Shown piece by piece: positions 15,792-24,011 of a stretch of 64,000 bases of DNA. The position numbers and the translations under genes are program-made. How positions within the stretch are numbered: position 1 is the stretch's first letter; each line of letters starts with the position of its first letter. The notes beneath the pieces are model-generated. The model was not told where the DNA came from and did not search any database. It saw only the letters and a program-made list of their open reading frames with translations. This DNA is from Salipiger sp. H15 (lineage in GTDB: Bacteria > Pseudomonadota > Alphaproteobacteria > Rhodobacterales > Rhodobacteraceae): the NCBI RefSeq assembly GCF_040409955.1, contig NZ_CP123385.1:186001-250000 (forward strand). Direction: 5' to 3'.

Positions 15792-16835
15792 ATGGAGACG
15801 CTGAAACAGGACTGGACCCCGCCGACCACCCGCCGACCCATCGTCATCTTCGGCGCGGGCTCGATCGTGCGCGACGCGCACCTGCCCGCATGGGCGGCGG
15901 GCGGCTACGAGGTGGCCGGGATCACCGACCCCGACCACGCCAAGGCCGCGGCGCTGGCCGCCGAACACGGCACGCGGGCGCTGACCGCGGCCGAGGCGCT
16001 GGCGGTGCCGGATGCGGTCTTCGACCTCGCCACCCCGCCCGACGCCCATGCCGGGATCCTCGAGCGGCTGCCCGAGGGCGCACCGGTGCTGATCCAGAAG
16101 CCGATGGGCAGCACGCTGGAAGGCGCGGGCGAGATCCTGCGGATCTGTCGCGAGCGCAAGCTGCTCGCCGCGATGAACTTCCAGCTGCGCTTCGCCCCCA
16201 TGGCCGTCGCGCTGAAGGATGCCATCGACCGGGGCCTGCTGGGACAGGTGGTCGATATCGAGATGCACGGGGTGCTCGCCACGCCATGGGGCCTCTGGAC
16301 CTTTCTCGAGGGGCTGCCGCGGATCGAGATCGCCATGCATTCGATCCACTACCTCGACCTCATCCGCCACCTCGTCGGCGACCCCAAGGGCGTCTCGGCC
16401 CGCACGCTCGGCCACCCGAGCCACGCGGTCGCCCAGACCCGCACCGCCGCGATCCTCGACTATGGCCCCGACCTGCGCTGCCTGCTCTCGGTCAACCACG
16501 ACTGGGACTTCGGCCGCCCGCACCAGGCCTGCGAGCTGCGCGTCGCGGGCACCAAGGGCGCGGCCTTCATGAAGCTCGGCGTGAACCTCGACTACCCCAA
16601 GGGCGAGCCCGACGTGCTCGAGATCAACGACGGTTCTGGCTGGCGCGCCGTACCGCTCACCGGCTCGTGGTTCACCGAGAGCTTCACCGCCCGCATGCAC
16701 AACCTGCAGCGCGCCGCTGCGGGCGAGGAGGCGTTGATCGCCCCCGTCTCGGACGGCTGGCGCACCATGGCGCTGGTCGAGGCCTGCTATGCCGCCTCCG
16801 CCGCGCCGCTGACCCCCATTCAGGAGACCCCGTGA
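15792..16835 (+). CDS. Gfo/Idh/MocA family oxidoreductase
   Basis: 347 residues. N-terminal Rossmann domain 'RRPIVIFGAGSIVRDAHLPA' with the family sequence 'QKPMGSTLEGAGEILRIC' replacing the common EKP motif, and a C-terminal alpha/beta substrate domain containing 'EIAMHSIHYLDLIRHLVGDP'. The family reduces or oxidises sugars, inositols and related polyols with NAD(P). GGGGG ribosome-like site upstream. In operon, its TGA overlaps the next gene by one base. It probably performs the dehydrogenase step on the imported compound. Confidence 0.9.
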   Translation: METLKQDWTPPTTRRPIVIFGAGSIVRDAHLPAWAAGGYEVAGITDPDHAKAAALAAEHGTRALTAAEALAVPDAVFDLATPPDAHAGILERLPEGAPVLIQKPMGSTLEGAGEILRICRERKLLAAMNFQLRFAPMAVALKDAIDRGLLGQVVDIEMHGVLATPWGLWTFLEGLPRIEIAMHSIHYLDLIRHLVGDPKGVSARTLGHPSHAVAQTRTAAILDYGPDLRCLLSVNHDWDFGRPHQACELRVAGTKGAAFMKLGVNLDYPKGEPDVLEINDGSGWRAVPLTGSWFTESFTARMHNLQRAAAGEEALIAPVSDGWRTMALVEACYAASAAPLTPIQETP

Positions 16836-17290
16836 TGGAACGCCCCCGCTACCTTGAAGAGATCGAGATCGGCGAAGTCCGCGAGACCTACGGCCGCACG
16901 ATCACCGAGACCGATTTCGTCGTCCATGCCGGGCACACCGGCGATTTCTTCCCGCACCACATGGACGCCGAGTTCATGGCGAAATCCGAATTCGGCGGCC
17001 GCATCGCGCATGGCACGATGATCTTCGCCATCGGCGTCGGGCTCACCGCGACCGAGATCAACCCGCTGGCCTTCTCCTACGGCTACGACCGGCTGCGCTT
17101 CGTGAAGCCGGTGTTCATAGGCGACACCATCCGCACCCGCGTCACCGCCGCGCGCAAGGAGGACGATCCCAAGCGCCCGCAGTCCGGCAAGCTCTTCGAG
17201 ACGGTGCAGGTGCTCAACCAGCGTGACGAGGTCGTGCTGGCGTGCGAGCATATCTACGTGGTGCAGAAACGGGAGGTCGCCGCGGCATGA
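16835..17290 (+). CDS. MaoC-like hydratase/dehydratase
   Basis: 151 residues, a single hot-dog domain. The hydratase motif is 'HTGDFFPHHMDAEFMAKSEFGGRIAHGTM', with the catalytic Asp and His in place, followed by 'YDRLRFVKPVFIGDTIRTR' (positions quoted in two parts). Such enzymes hydrate or dehydrate acyl-CoA esters. In operon between the Gfo/Idh/MocA gene and the dehydratase gene (ATGA overlap). Its presence with a CaiB-type CoA-transferase indicates a CoA-ester stage in a pathway that otherwise looks like sugar-acid breakdown. Confidence 0.9.
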   Translation: MERPRYLEEIEIGEVRETYGRTITETDFVVHAGHTGDFFPHHMDAEFMAKSEFGGRIAHGTMIFAIGVGLTATEINPLAFSYGYDRLRFVKPVFIGDTIRTRVTAARKEDDPKRPQSGKLFETVQVLNQRDEVVLACEHIYVVQKREVAAA

Positions 17291-18558
17291 CCCGGATCAC
17301 CGGACTTCGGACCTGGGACCTGCGCTTTCCCTCGGAGGGCGGGCTCGACGGGTCGGACGCGATGAACCCCGATCCGGTCTACTCGGCCGCCTACGTGACG
17401 CTCGAGACGGACGGCGCGCATGAGGGCCACGGGCTGACCTTCACCATCGGGCGCGGCAACGAGCTCTGCGTCGCCGCGATCGAGGCGCTGAAGGGACAGG
17501 TGATCGGCCGCGACACCGACGACATCCGCGCCAACCCCGGCCGGTTCTGGCGCGAGATCACCGGCGACAGCCAGCTGCGCTGGGTGGGGCCGGAAAAGGG
17601 CGTCATCCACCTTGCCACCGGCGCGCTGGTCAACGCGGTCTGGGACCTCATGGCGCGCGAGGCCGGGCTGCCGGTCTGGCGCTTCGTCGCCGAGATGAGC
17701 CCCGAGGAGCTCGCCCGCATCCCCGACTACCGCTACATGAGCGATTTCCTCGACCGGGGTCAGGCGCTGGAGCTGCTGCAGGAGGCCGCGCGCGGCAAGC
17801 CCGCCCGCATCGCCACGCTGCTCGATGAGGGCTACCCCTGCTACACCACCTCTGCGGGCTGGCTCGGCTATCCCGACGACAAGCTGCGGCGGCTCTGCCG
17901 CGAGGCCGGGGCGCAGGGCTTCACCCATGTCAAGATGAAGGTGGGGCGCGACCTCGAGGACGACATCCGCCGCCTGACCATCTTCCGCGAGGAGCTGGGC
18001 CCCGAGGTCACGCTGATGATCGACGCCAACCAGGTCTGGGAGGTGGGCCGGGCCATCGACTGGGTGAAGCGCCTGGCCTTTGCGAGGCCCTGGTTCATCG
18101 AGGAGCCGACGAGCCCCGACGACATCCTCGGCCACAAGGCGATCCGCGAGGCCATCGCCCCGGTCAGGGTCGCGACCGGCGAGATGTGCCAGAACCGGGT
18201 GATGTTCAAGCAGTTCATCGCCGCGGGCGCGATCGACGTGGTGCAGATCGACGCCTGCCGGCTCGGCGGGCTCAACGAGGTCTTCGCGGTGCAGCTGATG
18301 GCCGCCAAGGCCGGGCTGCCGGTCTGGCCGCACGCGGGCGGCGTCGGGCTCTGCGAATACGTGCAGCACCTGAGCATGATCGACTACGTCGCCGTCTGCG
18401 GCGAGAAGGACGACCGCCGCACCGAGTACGTCGATCACCTGCACGAGCATTTCACCGCTCCCTGCGTGGTGCGCGGCGGCGCCTACATGGCCCCCTCCGC
18501 CCCGGGCTTCTCGATCGAGATCAAGGAGGCCACGCGCCGGGACTTCGCGCTGTCCTGA
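17287..18558 (+). CDS. Enolase-superfamily sugar-acid dehydratase, L-fuconate dehydratase-like
   Basis: 423 residues. The loop 'GYPCYTTSAGWLGY' (182-195) and 'EEPTSPDDILGHKAIRE' are hallmarks of L-fuconate dehydratase (FucD). Catalytic Lys pair 216/218 in 'VKMKVG', metal ligands Asp246 ('DAN'), Glu272 ('EEP') and Glu299 ('TGE'), and the base dyad Asp322 ('IDACRLGG') with His349 ('PHAGGVGL') are all present. It should remove water from a 6-deoxy sugar acid to give a 2-keto-3-deoxy acid. Last gene of the importer operon. The usual FAH-type lyase or short-chain dehydrogenase of the fucose route is not seen here. Confidence 0.9.
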   Translation: MTRITGLRTWDLRFPSEGGLDGSDAMNPDPVYSAAYVTLETDGAHEGHGLTFTIGRGNELCVAAIEALKGQVIGRDTDDIRANPGRFWREITGDSQLRWVGPEKGVIHLATGALVNAVWDLMAREAGLPVWRFVAEMSPEELARIPDYRYMSDFLDRGQALELLQEAARGKPARIATLLDEGYPCYTTSAGWLGYPDDKLRRLCREAGAQGFTHVKMKVGRDLEDDIRRLTIFREELGPEVTLMIDANQVWEVGRAIDWVKRLAFARPWFIEEPTSPDDILGHKAIREAIAPVRVATGEMCQNRVMFKQFIAAGAIDVVQIDACRLGGLNEVFAVQLMAAKAGLPVWPHAGGVGLCEYVQHLSMIDYVAVCGEKDDRRTEYVDHLHEHFTAPCVVRGGAYMAPSAPGFSIEIKEATRRDFALS

Positions 18559-18565
18559 CCCCGGA

Positions 18566-19771
18566 TCAGAACTGGTAGGCGGCCTGCACCCAGAGCCGCG
18601 TCTTGTCCTGCGGCGTGCTGCCGCCGGGTTTGTCGAGGATGTGCGACAGGGCGATCTCGCCGAGGAAGTTGCCCTGCAGCGTCCGCACGCCCCAGCTGGC
18701 GCTCGACCAGCTGTCCTCCTCTCCGGCGAAGAGCGGGTTGCCCATGTTGCGCAGCCTGCCGCCGTCGAGCCCGACGAAGCCCTGCGTGCGGCGCAGCACG
18801 CCGGTGCTCATGTCCGGGGGCTGGAAGTCATGGGCGAGTTCGACCCGCCCGCCGAAGCAGCGGTCGGCCAGCACGTAGCTGCGGTCGAAGCCGCGCGAGT
18901 AGCCGTTGGTACCGTAGCCGCAGCGCTGCGAGACCGGCAGGCTGTCGCCGGTGACCTGCCCGATCACCCCGGCGTTGACGTATGTCGCGGCCTCGAGCGG
19001 GATCGAGACCTCGGCGCTGAACGACACGCGCAGGAAATCCGGCGTCACCCCGCGCGCGCTCGGCAGCGGGTTTTCCGCAAGCGAGGCCCCGAGGCCCGAA
19101 AGCCCCTTGGTCACCGCCAGCGCCAGCCTGCGCCGGAAGCCGAAGAGCTTTCCCGTCTCGTGCGTCAGCCCGAGCCGGATCAGCCGCAGGTCCTCGTCGG
19201 TCACGTCGAAGCCCAGCACCTCGTCGGTGCGCTGCTTCGCCGCCAGCTCGACCGAGCCGGTGAGCCTGTCCTCGCCCAGCTGCCAGACATGGCGCAGGCC
19301 CACCGCCAGCGTCTTGTGCACCCCCTTCACCTCGAGCGGCATCAGCCGCTCGGTGCCGAGCCGGTAATCGCCGTAGTCGTAGTTGAGGTAGGCCGTCGTT
19401 CCCTCGGCAAGGCCGAGCCGGTAGCCGAATCCGGAGGCGCGCAGCTCGGGCCCGCCGTCGACGTCGGGCCCGCCCAGCACGCCCAGCAGGTCCAGCTGGC
19501 TGCCATGCTCCGTCCCGAAGGGCAGCGACAGCCCCAGCGAGCCCACGTAGCGGCCGATCGGCTCCGAGCCGGTGGAGGAGAGCGTGGCCACGGCGGTGAG
19601 TTCCTCGACCTTGCGGATCTGCGATGTCGAGCCGCGATCGACCCCGGTGACCGGGTCCACCACGAAATCCGCGAAGAATGCCTGTGCATGCAACCCGCTT
19701 GCCGACGACATCAGCGCCATGCAGAGGAAGACAGATCGCAATAGGGTCCAAGGCACAAAACAATTCGGCAT
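18566..19771 (-). CDS. ShlB/FhaC (TpsB)-like outer-membrane barrel without POTRA domains
   Basis: 401 residues. The start at 'MPNCFVPWTLLRSVFLCMAL' gives a signal peptide ending near 'GLHAQAFF'; GAGG lies 4 bp upstream. The rest is alternating beta-strands, and 'GDSLPVSQRCGYGTNGYSRGFDRSYVLADR' (in two parts) followed by 'RVELAHDF' resembles the barrel strand with the conserved region of two-partner-secretion transporters; the C-terminus ends in 'LWVQAAYQF', a terminal Phe as in outer-membrane proteins. Usual TpsB proteins are about 550 residues with two POTRA domains; here these are missing. No TpsA exoprotein is adjacent. Divergent from the regulator at 19862. Confidence 0.75.
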   Translation of the reverse strand: MPNCFVPWTLLRSVFLCMALMSSASGLHAQAFFADFVVDPVTGVDRGSTSQIRKVEELTAVATLSSTGSEPIGRYVGSLGLSLPFGTEHGSQLDLLGVLGGPDVDGGPELRASGFGYRLGLAEGTTAYLNYDYGDYRLGTERLMPLEVKGVHKTLAVGLRHVWQLGEDRLTGSVELAAKQRTDEVLGFDVTDEDLRLIRLGLTHETGKLFGFRRRLALAVTKGLSGLGASLAENPLPSARGVTPDFLRVSFSAEVSIPLEAATYVNAGVIGQVTGDSLPVSQRCGYGTNGYSRGFDRSYVLADRCFGGRVELAHDFQPPDMSTGVLRRTQGFVGLDGGRLRNMGNPLFAGEEDSWSSASWGVRTLQGNFLGEIALSHILDKPGGSTPQDKTRLWVQAAYQF

Positions 19772-19861
19772 GCGCCTCAATATACCAATAAATCGGGATG
19801 GAATATCAATTTCTGCCCATCCATATCGAGTTTTGGTCTTACCGGTGATTTCGGTGGAAGG

Positions 19862-21622
19862 GTGCCAAGGCAAAAAACCTGTGTTACCCTCTGGGCCATC
19901 ACGAATGAGCATTTGACCACCGGCGGAGCTGCCAAGGAATTATTTTCTGAATCAAGGAGTTCTGCCATCACACATGCCGAGCAATTCACCCCGCTCACCT
20001 TTGCCGAAGATTTCAGCATGGCGCAGACCGGTGACGGGCGGACCCTGCGATTCACCCGTTCCGAAGCGCGCACCCTCGCGCTTCTCACCCGGTCCCCGGA
20101 CCGGATCGCCACCCGAGAAATGCTGCTCGACGCGCTCACCGAAATCGGATCGGACCGCGGCGAGCGAAACATTGATTTCGTCATAAACCGGCTGCGCCGG
20201 AAACTGTCCGACGATGCGCGCAATCCGCGCTATATCGCCACGCGCTACGGCGAGGGCTATCTCTGGGTCGGCGGACCACCGGCGATGCGGCGCGATCCGG
20301 CCGGGGCGGACCTGCTGGTCGGCCCGCTGAACGGGCTCGATCTGCTCGGCCCGCTGCGCCCGCGCGCCGAGCAGTTCGCGCGGCGCCTGCGCGACGTGGT
20401 CAAGGAAGACATGCCGGCGGGGCAGAACGTCATCCTGATGCCCGACGCCCAGCCCCGCGCCGGCACCGCGGGCAACGGGCCGAGCAAGATGATCGAACTC
20501 ACCTTCTTTGCCGAGGCCGGAGCGGTGAACTGCGTCGCGGCGGTGAAGCTCTTCGACACGGGTCGAATCCTGTCGATGAGCCGGATCACGCTCGACGAGA
20601 CGCCGGACGACGGGCACGCCGATCCTGCGGCGCTGCGCGATTTCGTGCGCCGCCTGCTCAACGACGCCTGGCGCGCCAAGGCCGGGGCGACGGAATCCGA
20701 CGGCCCGCTGCCCGTCGCGATGTACACCGCCGGGTTCTGGAAGATGAACACCGCCGCCTCCGCCACCGACAGCCTTGCGAAGCTGAACGCCAAGGCCGAG
20801 GCCAACGACCGCAGCTACATGCAGGAATGGCGGCAATCCGAGCGCCGCATCCTCGAGCTGCAGGAGGCCTCGCCCGATGATGCCAGCCTCAGGATCATGC
20901 ACGCCGCGCACCTGCACACGAAATACATCATGCTCGGCCACAAGCTCTTTGCCGACGGCGTCGACGACCGCGCGGCGGACGAGGACCGGATCGAGGCGCT
21001 GGTGCTCTCGGCCCTGCCGCAGGTGCACGCCGAGCCCGACCTTGCGATCATGGCCGCGAAGCTCCTGCATTTCCTCGACCGGGGCTATGGCGAGCTTGCC
21101 CTCGAGATCGCCGAGGAGGCCTACGGCGCGAGCCTTTCCGTCGCCGCGTCTTTGCCGCTGATCGGCCAGCTGCGGGCCTATTCGGGCCGGATCGACGAGG
21201 CGCTTCCCTGCATCGAGCAGGCGCTGCACCTCGTGGAGCCGGGATCGAAGTCGCATCTCTACGCGCTGACCATCAAGTGCCAGATCCTCGTCGCCTCGGG
21301 CAACCGCGAGGGGCTGGGCGAGGCCAAGCGCCTGCTCTACGCCGTCTCGGTGCTTGCGCCGCTCTTCTTCGAGCCGATGTTCGGCGATCCGGACAGCCCG
21401 TCGTTGCGCGGCCGCATCGCGGCCATGGCGATGTCCCGCCGCATGGCCCTGGCCTGCCTGCTGCACACCCATTACGTCTCGGCCCGGCTCTTCTCCGAGC
21501 AGGAGCACCGCGACAACGTGATCCGCAACCAGCTTGCGCTGGTGTGCCGCCGCTTCGGACAGGACGCGGTCCCGCAGGAGATCGCCGGGAACTATCCCGG
21601 GCTGGTGGCGCATTTTGGCTAA
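19862..21622 (+). CDS. Winged-helix (OmpR/CadC-like) regulator with C-terminal helical-repeat domain
   Basis: 586 residues from a GTG start; the true start is uncertain (a TTG at 19913 is also in frame; the ATG at 20018 would cut into the DNA-binding domain). The N-terminal effector domain (about 40-140) has 'LTRSPDRIATREMLLDAL', 'NIDFVINRLRRKLSDDARNP' and 'IATRYGEGYLWVG', the recognition helix and wing of the Trans_reg_C family. The rest (about 300-586) is helical and TPR-like, as in HilA/CadC-type or adenylate-cyclase-like regulators without a receiver. No membrane span. Divergent from the barrel gene, which it may control. The first 130 bases are clearly more AT-rich than the surroundings. 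Confidence 0.8.
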   Translation: MPRQKTCVTLWAITNEHLTTGGAAKELFSESRSSAITHAEQFTPLTFAEDFSMAQTGDGRTLRFTRSEARTLALLTRSPDRIATREMLLDALTEIGSDRGERNIDFVINRLRRKLSDDARNPRYIATRYGEGYLWVGGPPAMRRDPAGADLLVGPLNGLDLLGPLRPRAEQFARRLRDVVKEDMPAGQNVILMPDAQPRAGTAGNGPSKMIELTFFAEAGAVNCVAAVKLFDTGRILSMSRITLDETPDDGHADPAALRDFVRRLLNDAWRAKAGATESDGPLPVAMYTAGFWKMNTAASATDSLAKLNAKAEANDRSYMQEWRQSERRILELQEASPDDASLRIMHAAHLHTKYIMLGHKLFADGVDDRAADEDRIEALVLSALPQVHAEPDLAIMAAKLLHFLDRGYGELALEIAEEAYGASLSVAASLPLIGQLRAYSGRIDEALPCIEQALHLVEPGSKSHLYALTIKCQILVASGNREGLGEAKRLLYAVSVLAPLFFEPMFGDPDSPSLRGRIAAMAMSRRMALACLLHTHYVSARLFSEQEHRDNVIRNQLALVCRRFGQDAVPQEIAGNYPGLVAHFG

Positions 21623-21781
21623 GGCGCGGGTGCGCCGCGGGTGCCAAAACGCAAACTGCAACAATTCGTCGACAATCTCGGTGCAGCCTGACCGCGGAGC
21701 ATAGGGTAGCTTCCGTCCCGCAAAGCTCCAATGGCGATCCGAAGCGCGGCCTCCTTGGTCCAGCTGCGCCTCCGGCTCATC

Positions 21782-21840
21782 GGTCTGCCCGGTGCGAGCG
21801 GCTTCCCGTCAGCTTGCACCCGGGCAGACCAACACACCGA
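21782..21840. terminator. Long hairpin between convergent genes
   Basis: Arms 21782-21795 (GGTCTGCCCGGTGC) and 21826-21840 pair over 14 bp with one bulged C and a 30-base loop. Lies between the regulator end (21622) and the end of the MBL gene (21849), 8 bp from the latter. The remaining stretch 21623-21781 shows no other feature I can name. Confidence 0.55.
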
Positions 21841-21848
21841 AAGCGCGC

Positions 21849-22646
21849 CTAGTCGGGTATCGCGCCCCGCGGCCCACCGTCGAGCCGGAACACATGCGGC
21901 GCCAGCGTGCTCGGGAAGAGCCGCGTCACCAGCGGGTCGTGCCCCGGCACGATCAGCCGCCGCTCGCTGGCCAGCGCCTCGAGCCTGCCGAAGCCGTCGA
22001 GCATGTCCTGCAGGTCGACGACGATCGGGAAGGGTTTGCGGCGCAGGAAGTTCTCGTAGTAGTGCGACGCGTCCGAGGCGAGCACCATCCAGCCCGCGCC
22101 GGTGCGCACGCGCACGCATTGCAGCCCGCGCGAATGGCCGCCGATCCGGTGCACGGTGACGCCCTCGGCGATCTCGGCGTCGCCGTCGTGGAACACCACC
22201 TGCCCCGAGAAGAGCCGCTTCACCGCCTCGCAGACATGATCGCCGGTGAAGGGCATGCGCAGCGTGCCGTGGCACATGCAGGGCCCCGTCGCATAGGCCA
22301 TCTCGGCGGCCTGCATGTGCAGCTTTGCATTGGGAAAGAGGTGCAGCCCCCCGGCGTGGTCGTAATGCAGGTGCGTGACGATCACGCGGGTCACGTCCTC
22401 GGCCGCAAGGCCAAGCGGCTTCAAGGCCTCGCGCGGGTCGAGCAGGATCGGCCGGTCGCGGCGCCTGCCCTCGCCCTCGTCGTAGCCGGTGTCGACGAGG
22501 ATCACCTCCTCGCCCCGCCGCAGCACCCAGAGGAAATAGTCCATCGGGCTTGGCGCCGCGTGGTTGTCGTCGAAGATGAAGCTGTCGGCGCGGCTGCGCG
22601 CCGCGCGCTCCGCATAGCGCAGCGCGTAGACCTCCCACGCGCTCAT
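21849..22646 (-). CDS. MBL-fold metallo-hydrolase (N-acyl homoserine lactonase-like)
   Basis: 265 residues. The metal-binding motif is 'VTHLHYDHAGGLHLFP', with further ligands His in 'IGGHSRGLQCVR', Asp in 'LASDASHYYENF' and His in 'IVPGHDPLV'. 'MDYFLWVLRRGEEVILVDTGYDE' is typical of the AttM/AiiA-related lactonase group. Start chosen at MSAWEVYALRY with GGAG 9 bp upstream; the open frame continues upstream without another good site. It may open lactone rings; whether these are acyl-homoserine lactones cannot be told from sequence. It is transcribed away from the dehydrogenase operon. Confidence 0.88.
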   Translation of the reverse strand: MSAWEVYALRYAERAARSRADSFIFDDNHAAPSPMDYFLWVLRRGEEVILVDTGYDEGEGRRRDRPILLDPREALKPLGLAAEDVTRVIVTHLHYDHAGGLHLFPNAKLHMQAAEMAYATGPCMCHGTLRMPFTGDHVCEAVKRLFSGQVVFHDGDAEIAEGVTVHRIGGHSRGLQCVRVRTGAGWMVLASDASHYYENFLRRKPFPIVVDLQDMLDGFGRLEALASERRLIVPGHDPLVTRLFPSTLAPHVFRLDGGPRGAIPD

Positions 22647-22835
22647 CTGCCGGTCTCCGCCCGATGCCGCGCCGCGTGGCGCGGCGTGCCGCTTGCTGTC
22701 GTCATAATCCCCCGTCTCCTCCCAGAGGTCCCGGTGCCGTTTCCGCCGGGTTGCCCCGCAGGCTACACGGCGCGGTTGCCAGCGCAACCCGGCCCCGCGC
22801 GCCTCGGCACCCCACTCACGGCACTATTGCATAAT

Positions 22836-22851
22836 TTAATGTATGCATTAA
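22836..22851. promoter_or_regulatory. Inverted repeat, candidate GntR operator
   Basis: TTAATG-TATG-CATTAA is a perfect inverted repeat in an AT-rich island (22826-22854) of otherwise GC-rich DNA, 71 bp before the dehydrogenase operon that carries its own GntR gene. Flanking TGCATA/TATGCA arms are also visible. It is the natural place for autoregulation. Confidence 0.55.
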
Positions 22852-22922
22852 TCATGGGCCCGTCAACGAACCAGCCGCCGGGGTCCGCACCGGCCAGACC
22901 AGTGCCGAAGGACGCGCCAGAA

Positions 22923-24011
22923 ATGACCAGACGCTTCGAGATCGCCGTGTTCGAGGGTGACGGGATCGGCCCCGAGATCACCGCCCCGACGGTTTCCCTG
23001 CTGCGCGAACTCGCCGCGCGCTCGGGGGACTACGCGCTCGACTTCACCGACGCCCCGGCCGGGGCCACCCATTACGCCAAGACCGGCGAATCCCTGCCCG
23101 AGACCTCGCTGGAGGTCGCCCGCCGCGCCGACGCGATCCTGCTTTCGGCCATGGGACTGCCGGGGGTGCGCTACCCGGACGGCACCGAGATCTCGCCGCA
23201 GATCGAGCTGCGCAAGCGGCTGACGCTCTTTGCCGGGGTACGCCCGGTGCGGGTGCGGCCGGGCCAGCCGGGCCCGCTCACCCTGCCCGAGGGGCGCGAG
23301 ATCGACTTCGTGCTGGTGCGCGAAAGCACCGAGGGGCTGTTCTACTCGCAGGGCACGGGCGAGGTCACCGAGACCGAAGCGCGCGAGACGCTGAGGATCA
23401 CCCGCGACATCTCGGAAAAGCTCTTCCGCTTCAGCTTCGGCCTCGCGCGGCGGCGCAAGGCCGCGGGGCGCGGGCCGGGCATCGTCACCTGCGTCGACAA
23501 GGCAAACGTCTTCCGCGCCTTCGCCTTCTTCCGCGCGATCTTCGACGCCGAGGCGCGCGCCTTCCCCGAGCTGCAGACCCGCCACGCCTATGTCGATGCC
23601 ACCGCGCTCTGGATGGTGCAGAAGCCCTGGGACTTCGACGTGCTGGTGACCGAGAACATGTTCGGCGACATCCTGTCGGACCTTGGCGCGGGGCTGATGG
23701 GCGGGCTGGGGCTGGCGCCCTCGGCCGACATCGGGCTCGATCACGCGGTGTTCCAGCCCTGCCACGGCTCGGCCCCCGACATCGCCGGGCAAGGGATCGC
23801 GAACCCGCTGGCGATGATCCTCTCGGCGGCGATGATGCTCGAATGGCTGGGAGAGACGCAGGAGGTTCCCGCGATGATCCGCGATGGCGAGCGGCTGCGC
23901 CTTGCCGCCGAGCGCGTGGTGGCCGAGGGGCGCGTGCTGACCCGCGACCTTGGCGGCAACGCCGGCACGGCCGAGGCGGCCGAAGCCGTGCGCGCGGCGC
24001 TCTTCGCATGA
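22923..24011 (+). CDS. Isocitrate/isopropylmalate-type dehydrogenase (tartrate dehydrogenase-like)
   Basis: 362 residues. 'FEGDGIGPEI' is the N-terminal family motif, 'VRESTEGLFYSQG' carries the substrate-binding part, 'VDKANVFRAFAFFR' the catalytic Lys, 'TENMFGDILSDLGAGLMGGLG' the metal-binding Asp pair and 'PCHGSAPDIAGQGIANP' the NAD-binding loop. It oxidatively decarboxylates a 2-hydroxyacid. It is not in a leuCD context and is followed by an oxidoreductase and a GntR gene, so a catabolic hydroxyacid (tartrate- or malate-like) is more likely than leucine synthesis. AAGGA upstream of the ATG. Confidence 0.88.
   Translation: MTRRFEIAVFEGDGIGPEITAPTVSLLRELAARSGDYALDFTDAPAGATHYAKTGESLPETSLEVARRADAILLSAMGLPGVRYPDGTEISPQIELRKRLTLFAGVRPVRVRPGQPGPLTLPEGREIDFVLVRESTEGLFYSQGTGEVTETEARETLRITRDISEKLFRFSFGLARRRKAAGRGPGIVTCVDKANVFRAFAFFRAIFDAEARAFPELQTRHAYVDATALWMVQKPWDFDVLVTENMFGDILSDLGAGLMGGLGLAPSADIGLDHAVFQPCHGSAPDIAGQGIANPLAMILSAAMMLEWLGETQEVPAMIRDGERLRLAAERVVAEGRVLTRDLGGNAGTAEAAEAVRAALFA

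Noticed and set aside
13767..16700. A 977-codon open frame on the minus strand opposite the ABC importer genes
   Set aside because: It mirrors the codon positions of well-supported plus-strand genes, is rich in Arg, His and Gly as expected from GC-rich shadow frames, and has no domain or ribosome site.
21623..21781. tRNA or small RNA gene
   Set aside because: No cloverleaf or promoter-terminator pair was visible; only the hairpin at 21782-21840 is convincing.
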